A DNA stretch of 21,800 bases from a bacterium (GTDB lineage Bacteria; Planctomycetota; J058; JAJDCP01): positions 1 through 21,800 of the forward strand of contig JAUIEM010000142.1 in NCBI GenBank assembly GCA_030428695.1, written 5' to 3'. The notes beneath the pieces were generated by a model. It saw only the letters and a list, made by a program, of their open reading frames with translations. It had not been told where the DNA came from and made no database searches. Shown here piece by piece: positions 7,971 to 15,043 of this stretch (positions within the stretch are counted from its first letter, which is position 1; every line of letters begins with the position of its first letter). Made by a program: the position numbers and the translations under genes.

Positions 7971-8031
7971 CGAGGAATGCATCTCGCGCCCGCGCCGGGC
8001 AGGCGAGCACCTTGTTAAGATTGGATCACCG

Positions 8032-9312
8032 TTGAAAGGTCGGGTAGTTGCGGGGTTTCATGTCCAGTCCTGCATCGGTCGTGGAGTTTTAGGCCAGACC
8101 TGGACGGCCTACCGCCACGCCGAGAAGACGTGGTTCGTCCTCAAGTTCCCCCGCTGGAAACGCGTTGCCAAGATCATCAAGGGCGACTTCTTCAAGCGCC
8201 TGCGGATCGGCCATCCCCAGATTCTCGACTGCGCGGGAGCGGGCGCGGACAAGAAGACCGGCGGCGCAATGGTCGCGTTTCCCTACATCTCCCGGAATCT
8301 GTTCAGCGTCGTCACCAAGAAACAGAGGCTCAAGCCGCGCACCGCGACGATGACCCTCAAGGTCCTGCTCAAGATCCTCGGGTCGGTCGAGAAGCGCGGC
8401 TACGCCCACGGCCTCCTGACCCCGAACAACCTGCTGATCGACCGCAAGGGCAACCTGGTCATCACCGACATGAGCCTCGGCGAGATCGTCCGCGAGCTCG
8501 ACATGGGCGCCTTCCTCAACCACGTCCAGCGCCGTCCGGACAACGGCTGCCCCGAGCCCCTGCACTTCCTGTCACCCGCGCGGCGTCTCGGCTCCGAGGC
8601 GTCGATCCGGGAGGATCTGCACTCGGTGGGGTGCCTGTTCTACTACATGATGACGGGGACGGTGGGCATGGACCGGGCGCGCGGCGAAGAGCTGCACGAG
8701 AGCATCCCCGTCGAGCTCGCGCGGGTGATCCTCGCCTTGACCGACCCCGACGCCGACATCGACTGCGTGTCGGACGCATGGGCCCTGCTGGCGAGCGTCG
8801 ACATGAGCAACCTGCGCTACGCCCAGGAGACCCCGGTCAGCAGCGGCCAGCCCCGCACCCCGACCAGCGAGGTCTCGAGCCAGCGGGTGCCGCGCACCCA
8901 GGGCGCCGATCCGCGCCGCCTCCGTCCGCTGCGGACGCGGCACGGGCGCCGCTCTCCGACGCGCATGGCCCGGCCGGCGTTCAAGCGCGACACCCTGCAC
9001 AAGAGCCCGCGCGCGTCGGGCCGCATCCAAGGCAACCCCGACGACCCGCCTTCCGGGCAGGGCTGGCCGACGCGGCGCAAGGCGACGAGCAGCGGCGCCG
9101 CCTGGGGCGGCGATCCGACGGGCTCCGCGGCCTTCCCCGGGCTCGGCGCGACGACGAAGAAGTTCGACAAGATCGCGGGCAAGTCCCCGGCTTCTCAGAA
9201 GAAGCCCGAGAAGAAGAAGGAAAAGAAGAAGAGCAAGAAAAAGGGAGGGTACGGCGCCTACGGGCAGTGGGGCACCAGTCTGCCCCCGACCTGGGGTGAG
9301 AACGACTCCTGA
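8032..9312 (+). CDS. Predicted Ser/Thr pseudokinase beside the T6SS
   Basis: Protein-kinase fold with a degenerate active site, about 426 residues. Numbering from TTG 8032, the glycine loop GRGVLG is at 16-21 and the ATP-contact Lys at 38 (FVLKFP). The catalytic loop reads HGLLTPNN (126-133), where active kinases have HRDLKPEN: the catalytic Asp is Leu128 and the following Lys is Thr130. The DFG position reads DMS (146-148), keeping the metal Asp. EDLHSVGCLFYYMMTG (194-209) matches subdomain IX. After the kinase domain comes a disordered Ser/Arg/Pro-rich region, a run of Lys/Glu near 380-400, and a GYGAYGQWG tail. T6SS loci often encode active PpkA-type kinases acting with FHA proteins; here a scaffold or allosteric role is more likely. 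The start is uncertain: TTG 7942 in the same frame would give 456 residues but overlaps the predicted promoter. The next gene starts 27 bases downstream. Confidence 0.8.
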   Translation: MKGRVVAGFHVQSCIGRGVLGQTWTAYRHAEKTWFVLKFPRWKRVAKIIKGDFFKRLRIGHPQILDCAGAGADKKTGGAMVAFPYISRNLFSVVTKKQRLKPRTATMTLKVLLKILGSVEKRGYAHGLLTPNNLLIDRKGNLVITDMSLGEIVRELDMGAFLNHVQRRPDNGCPEPLHFLSPARRLGSEASIREDLHSVGCLFYYMMTGTVGMDRARGEELHESIPVELARVILALTDPDADIDCVSDAWALLASVDMSNLRYAQETPVSSGQPRTPTSEVSSQRVPRTQGADPRRLRPLRTRHGRRSPTRMARPAFKRDTLHKSPRASGRIQGNPDDPPSGQGWPTRRKATSSGAAWGGDPTGSAAFPGLGATTKKFDKIAGKSPASQKKPEKKKEKKKSKKKGGYGAYGQWGTSLPPTWGENDS

Positions 9313-9339
9313 TCCTCCCCGGCCTGCGAGGAGCACACC

Positions 9340-11025
9340 GTGATCTGTGACAGATGCAGCGAGGAGGTCCATCCCTTCCTCCGCGCCCACGCACAACCAC
9401 CGAGTCGGTGCATGATCTGCTTCCGCAAAGGGATGCGTGGCGGACCCTGGCCAGTCCCCAAGCGCGACCACAGCGACCGCGACGAGTATCTCGAGAAGCT
9501 CGGCCTCACTCCGCCTCCGGAGAACGCCGTGATGTCCCTGCGCTACTTCACCAAGGCGATCGGCATCAAGCGCGAGGGCAAGCTGCGCCTGCAGTTCGTC
9601 GGCGACCCGATGCACTGGCAGATGTACAAGAACCTCAAGGAGATCCTGATCCGCTACGAGTACCTCGCGGTCTGTACCGACGAGATCGTCAGCGACCGGG
9701 CGAAGTGCTTCATCCTCCGCGAGCTTCTCGAGGAGATCGCGCGGCTGTATCAGCGCAAGAAGTTCACCTACAGCCGCAAGGACGTCTGGGGGGCCTCGTC
9801 ATTCCGGGAGAAGAAGGACCAGGTCCACGTCCTCGAGATCCTCGAGGACCAGGTGCTCGAAGAGCTCGAGCGCATCCGGGACGCGGTCTTCCGGCACGAG
9901 CTGCCGCCGCTGATGCTGCGGGTGGTCAAAGACCTCGAGGGGGAGCGGATCGGCTACAGCGAGCTGCGCAAACGGTACGAGGATGCCCTGGGCGACGAGC
10001 TGCTCGACTTCGCGAAGATCATGGCATCCTACAACGCCGTCAACTCGGTGTTGCCCGAGCACCTGAAGGTCAAGATGAAGACCTCGGAGAAGCTCGAGTG
10101 GATCAGCACCGGCATCAACATCACGCGCGGCTCCCTGCTCCTGGTCGGCTGGATCGGGAAGTTCGCGAAGCTCTCGACCTCGATTCCCTACATCACCTGT
10201 GTCACGTCGGTGATGGGCGTCGGCTTCGACGTCTTCCACGCGAAAAAGGACAGCAAGCATCTCAAGAACCTCGAGAAGGTGATCGAGATCATGACCGGCC
10301 CTGACCTCAGCATCGCCCACGGCGATGTCGAGCGCCGGAACAAGCTGCTGCAGGAGATGCTCGACGATCTCGCGATCGCCAGCGAGGCCCACGAGGTGAC
10401 GATCGAGTACCCGGAGGATCCGAACGAGAAGATCTACAACGCGTTCGGTATCGAGGTCGCGAAGATCACCAAGACCCACACCCCCGACAAGTCGATGACG
10501 ATGGAAGAGTGGTACAAGAAGTACGACCAGTACGGGGGGAAGGTCGACTGGAGCGAGGTGCAGAACCTCAAGTTCCACACCGCCTCGATCAAGCGCGGCA
10601 AGAACCTCCGTATCGCGAAGATCGTCGCGGGCAGCATCGGCGTCGCGGCCGCGGTGGCGGCGGTGATCTTCACCGGCGGGGCGGCCGCGATCGTGATCGC
10701 AGGCGTCGGGGTCGCCGCCGGCATCGCGACCACCGGCGCGTCGGCGAAGAACATCTACGACTGGACCACCGAATGGGACCGACGGTGGCTGACCGCGGGT
10801 GCGCTGCTGGAGGCGGCCAAGGCGGACGTGCTCAAGGCGCTCCGGGGAGCCCCGCTCGCGGATGCCGTCAAGCACAACAAGATGATCCGGGTCCAGTCGA
10901 CCGCGCGCGACCAGTTGATGGAGCTCGGCGTGATCAAGGAAGACGAGCAGCTCCTGTTCACCTTCTTCAGCGACGGCTTCATGGCGATGCAGTACAAGCT
11001 CGCCCAGAAGATCGCGGCGAGCTGA
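9340..11025 (+). CDS. Unrecognised 561-residue protein: zinc knuckle plus hydrophobic hairpin
   Basis: I do not recognise the family. The N-terminus has two CxxC pairs (Cys3/Cys6 and Cys24/Cys27), a likely zinc ribbon. Residues 90-260 are charged and helical. Residues about 264-297 are moderately hydrophobic. Residues about 424-467 form a 44-residue Gly/Ala/Val-rich segment (start AKIVAGSIGVAAAVAA), long enough for a two-pass membrane hairpin. A soluble helical C-terminus follows. There is no signal peptide. The GTG start has GAGGAG 7 bases upstream. It is 27 bases after the pseudokinase and so probably co-transcribed with it, divergent from the T6SS operon. Possible roles are a pore-forming T6SS effector with a glycine-rich insertion hairpin, or a membrane partner of the pseudokinase. 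Neither is shown by the sequence alone. Confidence 0.8.
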   Translation: MICDRCSEEVHPFLRAHAQPPSRCMICFRKGMRGGPWPVPKRDHSDRDEYLEKLGLTPPPENAVMSLRYFTKAIGIKREGKLRLQFVGDPMHWQMYKNLKEILIRYEYLAVCTDEIVSDRAKCFILRELLEEIARLYQRKKFTYSRKDVWGASSFREKKDQVHVLEILEDQVLEELERIRDAVFRHELPPLMLRVVKDLEGERIGYSELRKRYEDALGDELLDFAKIMASYNAVNSVLPEHLKVKMKTSEKLEWISTGINITRGSLLLVGWIGKFAKLSTSIPYITCVTSVMGVGFDVFHAKKDSKHLKNLEKVIEIMTGPDLSIAHGDVERRNKLLQEMLDDLAIASEAHEVTIEYPEDPNEKIYNAFGIEVAKITKTHTPDKSMTMEEWYKKYDQYGGKVDWSEVQNLKFHTASIKRGKNLRIAKIVAGSIGVAAAVAAVIFTGGAAAIVIAGVGVAAGIATTGASAKNIYDWTTEWDRRWLTAGALLEAAKADVLKALRGAPLADAVKHNKMIRVQSTARDQLMELGVIKEDEQLLFTFFSDGFMAMQYKLAQKIAAS

Positions 11026-11067
11026 GGAAGCACTGCCGGAGGTACTGACCTCCGCGTAGGTTCTTCC

Positions 11068-11204
11068 TCCTCCGGCGGGCGGGGGCGAACCCCGCCCCTA
11101 CCCCCGGCAAGAACGCACATGCCGAGGTAGGCGGCGGTTCTGTAAACCCGCCCATAGCCCCGGATAAAGCGCACACGAGGTAGGGGAGGGGTTCACCCCC
11201 TCCC
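11068..11204. repeat. Imperfect 53-base tandem repeat with stem-loops
   Basis: The 237 bases between the convergent genes (11026-11262) hold no gene. Two and a half divergent units are seen; the motif CGAGGTAGG recurs at 11123 and 11176, a 53-base period. Each unit opens with a stem-loop whose bases differ but still pair: GGGCGGGG/CCCCGCCC (11077-11084 with 11090-11097), GGCG..GGTT/AACCCGCC (around 11130-11152) and GGGAGGGG/CCCCTCCC (11184-11191 with 11197-11204). The block would also serve as a bidirectional transcription end for the genes on either side, although T-runs are lacking. Confidence 0.6.
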
Positions 11205-11262
11205 GTCGTTGGCCGGGAACCGACGTCCCCCTCCGGGACAGAGCCTATGCAGAGGCCAGTAC

Positions 11263-11751
11263 CTAGCCGGAGTAGGAAGACCAGTTCAGGTTCCGGCCGT
11301 AGTCGCTCTTGAAGCTGGCGAGGGAATACACCCGCTTCGAGAAGCCCGCGTTGTACCACCAGGTATCGAGCACCAGGCCCCAGTTGGACGCGAAGGCGGT
11401 GGACCGGGTGGACGAGTTCTTCTTGCGATGCTGCAACACGTTGTAGTACGGCAGGATCAACGTCACCACGTGGGCGGTGGCGCCGAGGGCCGTCCCGTAG
11501 CCGGAGAGTCGGCAGATCGAGAAGTGCTCCTTGGTCGCCGCCGAGCAGCGGTTGTTGAGCAGGTTGATCACCTGGGTCGCTTCCCCCCCGCAGCCGACGG
11601 TCAGCCCATGGTTGATGTTCCCCTTTCTCACCTGTCCCCAGCCCTGTGAGATCTCGTGGGCGGCGTTACCGATCGCCAGGTACTCGTCGCGGCTCATCAG
11701 CTGGTACTCGCGACGGGAGTACAGGCCCTGCAACTGGTTGATGATGACCAT
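11263..11751 (-). CDS. Small protein with papain-like Cys-His-Asp pattern, candidate effector
   Basis: A 162-residue protein of no family I can name with certainty. Cys54 in VGCGGEATQVINLL sits at the start of a predicted helix, His94 in TAHVVTLIL starts a strand, and Asp129 in GLVLDTWW follows another strand. This order and surrounding pattern ('CG..A......L', 'aHvv.l', 'v.D.W') is that of papain-like and related toxin domains that work as proteases, deamidases or amidases. No signal peptide is seen. The ATG at 11751 has GAGAG upstream; the open frame extends to 11997 but that part overlaps the TPR gene and looks non-coding. A TAGAAT box at 11793-11798 may serve as its promoter. Base use looks less GC-rich than its neighbours, possibly reflecting transfer. 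Its position near a T6SS locus suggests cargo. No obvious immunity gene is adjacent. Confidence 0.75.
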   Translation of the reverse strand: MVIINQLQGLYSRREYQLMSRDEYLAIGNAAHEISQGWGQVRKGNINHGLTVGCGGEATQVINLLNNRCSAATKEHFSICRLSGYGTALGATAHVVTLILPYYNVLQHRKKNSSTRSTAFASNWGLVLDTWWYNAGFSKRVYSLASFKSDYGRNLNWSSYSG

Positions 11752-11792
11752 GGCTCTCGGGGGCTCCTCGGACGCGTGGATGCGATGATGCC

Positions 11793-11821
11793 ATTCTACC
11801 CACTGCGCAGGCGAGCCCGAA
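11793..11821 (-). promoter_or_regulatory. Possible promoter of the papain-like gene
   Basis: On the minus strand TAGAAT (11798-11793) lies 17 bases from TTCGGG (11821-11816), a poor -35. Transcription would start near 11786, giving a leader of about 35 bases. It lies in the 100-base gap after the TPR gene, so the small gene could be transcribed independently. Confidence 0.3.
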
Positions 11822-11851
11822 CCTTCCGCTGACCCTCGGGGCCGAGTGGGT

Positions 11852-13579
11852 CTACGGGGCCTCGCGGTCGCCCAGCGCCTCGAGGCGCCGCGCGTGCAGC
11901 TCGTCCCCGGCGGCGCGCAAGGCGACGACCAGCTCCGTGCGCTGCGGAGGCGTCGCGCGCACGGCGCGGGCCAGCGTGTCGAGCAGGCGCGAGCCACAGG
12001 GGGCGGGGAGGGGCTCCGCGGGATCGAGGGCGCAGAGGAAGATGCGGGCGCGCTGGGCGAGCGCGCGCTCGCCGCCTTCCTCGAGGGCAGCGAGCGTGGT
12101 CGACAGCTCGGGAGCGCAGTCCCGCGCCAGCCGCAGCTCGGCGGCGAGGATCAGGCGGCCGTCCTCACAGCTCTCGGCATGCTCCAGGGCGTTGCGGAAG
12201 AAGTCGTCGGCGGTCTCCGCCTCCCCGCGGTCGCAGGCGAGCTTGCCGAGCTGCAGCTGCGCGGCGGCCATGCCCGGGAGGAACCCGAGCTGCCGCCAGA
12301 GCTTGAGGGCGGCGCCGGCGTGCTCCCGGGCTTCGGCCTCCCGCCCGCCGAAACGCGCCAGGCGCGCCTCGAGCAGGGCGAGCCGGGCCCGATCCTCGGG
12401 CGCATCGGCCAACGCGTGGGAGCGGGTCGCCGCGAGCTCCTGGGCGGCACGCGGGAGGTCGAGAGCCTGCAGGGCGAGCTCGACCTGGAGCGCGTGCGTG
12501 GCCATCCGCACCCGCGGCAGCGTGCAGCGCCGGAGCACCTGTGCGGCGTCCGCTGCCGCTCCCGGCCACATCGCCGCCCGGGCCCGTAGCCGGGCGCGTT
12601 GGAGCTGCGCGGCGACGAGCTGGTCGACGGCGCCGGCCCGGGTGCAGCGCGTCAGCAGCTCCTCCGCCGGCGCGAGGGCGACCGCGGGGCCCTGGCGGCG
12701 GGCCAGCAGGGCGACGCTACGCAGGTCGAGAGCGAGGCGGGAGCGGACGGGCGCGTCGGGACCGAGCTTCTTGCCCGCCGCCCGCAGCTCGGCGTCGGCG
12801 TCGTCCATCGCTCCACGCCCCGCGGCGCAACCCGCCAGGTGCAGGCGCAGCGCGACCTCGCTGCGCAGCTCGCGGCGGCGCTGGGCATCGCGCAGGCCCT
12901 CGCGGTAGGCCGCTTCGGCCTCGGCCGGCGCGCCGCGCAGCTCGGCGAGCCGCCCGCGCAGCTCGTAGCAGCGCGCGCGGCCCTCGCGCAGCTTGCCCGC
13001 GGCCGCGACCTCCTCGGCCTGCTGCAGCGCCTGGCGCGCGCGGTCGGGCGCTGCCGCGGCGAGGCTGATCTCCGCGAGGAGCAGCAGGGCGTCGAGCAGG
13101 GCCGGGCCGTCGCCGCTCTGCTGAAAGGCGCCGAGGGCGGTGAGCAACGCGGCCTGGGCGGGCTCGAAGTGGCCGTGGAGGAAGTCGACGAGCGCGAGGT
13201 TGCCCAGCTGGCGCGCGGCGAGCTCGCGTTCGCCCGCGGCCTTCGCTTCCTTCATCGCCGCACGGAAGCAGCCGGTCGCCGCGACGAGCTGGCTCCGGTC
13301 CTTCGCGATCAGGCCGCGGTTGCCGAGAGCCCTCGCCACGAGGGCCCGCAACCCCTCGGCTCGGGCCTGTTCCTCGACCTCCGCGAAGAGCGCATCCGCC
13401 TCTTCGACCTTGCCGCCGAGGTAGAGGCAACCGGCCTGGTCCAGCCGCGCCTCGAGCCTCTCGAGGGTCTCGTCGGAGGCCTCGGCCATCGCGGCGAAAG
13501 CCTTCGCTGCTTCCTTCCAGCGGCCTTCACTCCGCGCATTGACCGCGCGGGTCGTCATGCGTTTGCGGTCGGGCTTCAC
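11852..13579 (-). CDS. TPR-repeat protein of unknown function
   Basis: A 575-residue Ala/Leu/Arg-rich all-helical protein made of roughly a dozen degenerate tetratricopeptide-like repeats, for example WKEAAKAFAAMAEASDETLE (about 21-40) and a later unit with QLGKLACDRGEAETADDFFR. No signal peptide, membrane segment or catalytic domain is visible, so it is probably a cytoplasmic scaffold or partner-binding protein. GTG 13579 has GGAG 6 bases upstream; the in-frame ATG at 13558 lacks a ribosome site. The papain-like gene follows 100 bases downstream on the same strand. Extreme GC at third positions produces long spurious antisense frames here. Functional links to the T6SS or to the small gene are only suggested by position. 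Confidence 0.85.
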   Translation of the reverse strand: MKPDRKRMTTRAVNARSEGRWKEAAKAFAAMAEASDETLERLEARLDQAGCLYLGGKVEEADALFAEVEEQARAEGLRALVARALGNRGLIAKDRSQLVAATGCFRAAMKEAKAAGERELAARQLGNLALVDFLHGHFEPAQAALLTALGAFQQSGDGPALLDALLLLAEISLAAAAPDRARQALQQAEEVAAAGKLREGRARCYELRGRLAELRGAPAEAEAAYREGLRDAQRRRELRSEVALRLHLAGCAAGRGAMDDADAELRAAGKKLGPDAPVRSRLALDLRSVALLARRQGPAVALAPAEELLTRCTRAGAVDQLVAAQLQRARLRARAAMWPGAAADAAQVLRRCTLPRVRMATHALQVELALQALDLPRAAQELAATRSHALADAPEDRARLALLEARLARFGGREAEAREHAGAALKLWRQLGFLPGMAAAQLQLGKLACDRGEAETADDFFRNALEHAESCEDGRLILAAELRLARDCAPELSTTLAALEEGGERALAQRARIFLCALDPAEPLPAPCGSRLLDTLARAVRATPPQRTELVVALRAAGDELHARRLEALGDREAP

Positions 13580-13690
13580 GCTCCACTCCGTGTCTTCTCG
13601 CGGCTTCTCCGCGGCAGCGCCAACGTTACGCGGCGCCCGCCGTCAGCGCAAGACCCGGAGGAGCGACACCGGGCCGGGCCACGTTTCCAG

Positions 13691-14566
13691 TTAGGGCTGG
13701 CCGTACGCCTCGAAGAAGCGCCAGATCAAGTCGATGTTCGAGCCGTTGTAGCGCGGATCGTCATCCTGGATCTGCCAGGCGTGGCCGCGGGTGTGGAAGG
13801 TGCACAGCCCGACCGCGGCCCCGCCGCCGGTGTACAGCTCGAGGGTGGCGTCATACCCGGGTCTGTAGACGGAGTGCGGGGTCGGATCACAGCCGTTCTC
13901 CGCCGCCCAGAAGGCGACCGTCTCGGGGACCGAGATCACGTACTGGTTCCCGTTGTAGGGGATCAGCTGGTCGCGCTTGCCGTTCATCAGCAGGATCGGC
14001 AGGGGCTGCGAGGGCGGCGGGATCTCGACGATGCCGTTGCCGCCGCCCGGCCAGAAGCCGAGGGTCGCCGAGACCGGCGCGATCGCCGCGATGCGGTCGG
14101 CCAGGGCCGAGCCGAGGCGCTGGGTCATGTATCCGCCGCTGCTGATGCCGAGCACGTAGATGCGCGCCGGATCGATGGCGAGCTGGTTCTCGAGGCGGTC
14201 GATCAGGGTGGTCAGGAACTTGATGTCGTCGAGCATCCGGGGGTCTTCCTGCCAGTTCCAGGCGTAGCCCTGGCCTCCGACCTTCTTGCCGGAGCTCGGG
14301 TAGACCGCGACGAAGCCCTCGTCGTCCGCCTTACGGCTGATCCCCTTGTCCGGGCCGTCCATGTGGAAGCCCCGATGGTTCGCCGAGTGCAGCCCCAACA
14401 CGAGGGGCACCGGCACCGCCGGGTCGTAGGAAGGCGGAATGTGGATCTGGTAGACGCGGTTGACGCCGTCGACCTGCATCGTGCGGCGGTGGGTTCCCGG
14501 CGGCGGCACGGCCTGGCCGAGGGCGAACGTGCAGAGCAACGCGAGCGACGAAAGGAAGCGGGACAT
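13691..14566 (-). CDS. Secreted PHB-depolymerase / feruloyl-esterase-type hydrolase
   Basis: Alpha/beta hydrolase of the LpqC/PHB-depolymerase-like esterase family, 291 residues. A signal peptide is visible (MSRFLSSLALLCTFALGQA), so it is exported. The predicted triad is Ser142 in GISSG (140-144), Asp199 in NGKRDQLIPY, and His262 in RGHAW; the oxyanion-side loop is LGLHSANHRG (58-67). YQIHIPPSYD early in the mature protein is typical of the family. Likely substrates are ester bonds in polyesters or plant cell-wall phenolics; the sequence does not decide between them. The start is ATG 14566, with GGAGGAGAATCCG just before it; the open frame extends further upstream but lacks a signal sequence. 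The gene stands alone on the minus strand, with about 110 bases to the TPR gene. Confidence 0.9.
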   Translation of the reverse strand: MSRFLSSLALLCTFALGQAVPPPGTHRRTMQVDGVNRVYQIHIPPSYDPAVPVPLVLGLHSANHRGFHMDGPDKGISRKADDEGFVAVYPSSGKKVGGQGYAWNWQEDPRMLDDIKFLTTLIDRLENQLAIDPARIYVLGISSGGYMTQRLGSALADRIAAIAPVSATLGFWPGGGNGIVEIPPPSQPLPILLMNGKRDQLIPYNGNQYVISVPETVAFWAAENGCDPTPHSVYRPGYDATLELYTGGGAAVGLCTFHTRGHAWQIQDDDPRYNGSNIDLIWRFFEAYGQP

Positions 14567-14723
14567 CGGATTCTCCTCCAACGGGTTCGACGATCCCTTG
14601 CGCAAAGCGCAGGCCAGGCGTCGAGGCGCGTGCCGCCGTGGCCTGCTGCCAGGCTCTGCATGACAGCACCGTCCCACGCCTGGAACGCATGCGGCCGGGT
14701 GAAGCGGGGGGAGCTGGATGCGA

Positions 14724-14749
14724 TCGCGGCCCGCCGGTGCGGGCCGCGA
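14724..14749 (-). terminator. Perfect 11-base stem-loop, possible end of the small-peptide transcript
   Basis: TCGCGGCCCGC (14724-14734) and GCGGGCCGCGA (14739-14749) pair perfectly around a CGGT loop. It lies 87 bases past the stop of the 21-residue ORF in the direction of transcription. There is no following T-run, so it would be a non-canonical or stabilising 3' structure. Otherwise the stretch 14567-14835 holds nothing I can identify as a gene. Confidence 0.5.
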
Positions 14750-14835
14750 AGGGGAGGACGCGCCGTCGGCTTGCGGCCGAGAGCGGGAGGTGCGTCCGTC
14801 GGAGCGGTCTGAGGTCGTGCCGAGCTCCTGGCTCG

Positions 14836-14901
14836 CTAGGCGACGTCACCGACGCCGATGGTGAGCTTTCCTCCAGCGCGCAGACGGGTACGGGTCTTCA
14901 T
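14836..14901 (-). CDS. Predicted 21-residue basic peptide
   Basis: A very short ORF whose product begins MKTRTRLRAGG and ends GVGDVA. Support for it being real: ATG 14901 with AAGGGA 8 bases upstream in an A-rich stretch, a TCGACC-N17-TAGAAT promoter ending about 35 bases upstream, and a perfect 11-base stem-loop downstream. Together these outline a transcript of roughly 200 bases. The N-terminal half is strongly basic and is followed by Gly-Gly. It could be a peptide precursor, a regulatory leader peptide or a small membrane- or nucleic-acid-binding peptide. I recall 'K-T-x-x-K-A-G-G' starts in short peptides of other bacteria, but cannot verify this. No modification enzymes are adjacent. 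Confidence 0.5.
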   Translation of the reverse strand: MKTRTRLRAGGKLTIGVGDVA

Positions 14902-14935
14902 GATGTGATTCCCTTTTTTGTGGTTTCTTGCCCGA

Positions 14936-14964
14936 ATTCTACCGGCAGAACCGGCGATGGTCGA
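14936..14964 (-). promoter_or_regulatory. Promoter of the 21-residue peptide gene
   Basis: On the minus strand, -35 TCGACC (14964-14959) and -10 TAGAAT (14941-14936) have a 17-base spacer. Predicted start of transcription is near 14929, leaving a 28-base leader. Its -35 overlaps the -35 of the divergent promoter within GTCGAC (14960-14965). Confidence 0.5.
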
Positions 14965-14989
14965 CGCCGCGTCCCGATCTCCATAGAAC
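14961..14989 (+). promoter_or_regulatory. Divergent promoter of the ankyrin gene
   Basis: -35 TCGACG (14961-14966), 17-base spacer, -10 TAGAAC (14984-14989). Transcription would begin near 14996, about 50 bases before the ankyrin start codon. It mirrors the minus-strand promoter across the same GTCGAC palindrome. Confidence 0.45.
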
Positions 14990-15043
14990 CTGGCGCACTC
15001 CCACACTTCGACGCGGATACCCTGGCAGCGACGCAGGAGGCAG

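Noticed and set aside
7707..7982. N-terminal extension of tssA upstream of GTG 7706
   Set aside because: It would run through the predicted tssA promoter and leader and lacks protein-like sequence.
10509..10554. Shared YDQYGGK string between TssC and the 561-residue protein as a hint of relatedness
   Set aside because: Seven residues with no surrounding similarity; best explained by chance.
11068..11204. CRISPR array
   Set aside because: Units differ substantially, there are only about two and a half, there are no unique spacers of fixed length and no cas genes.
12599..14812. 737-residue plus-strand frame across the TPR and esterase genes
   Set aside because: It spans two genes and their gap antisense. 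The esterase has a full catalytic triad and signal peptide and the TPR protein has clear repeats, so the minus strand is coding.
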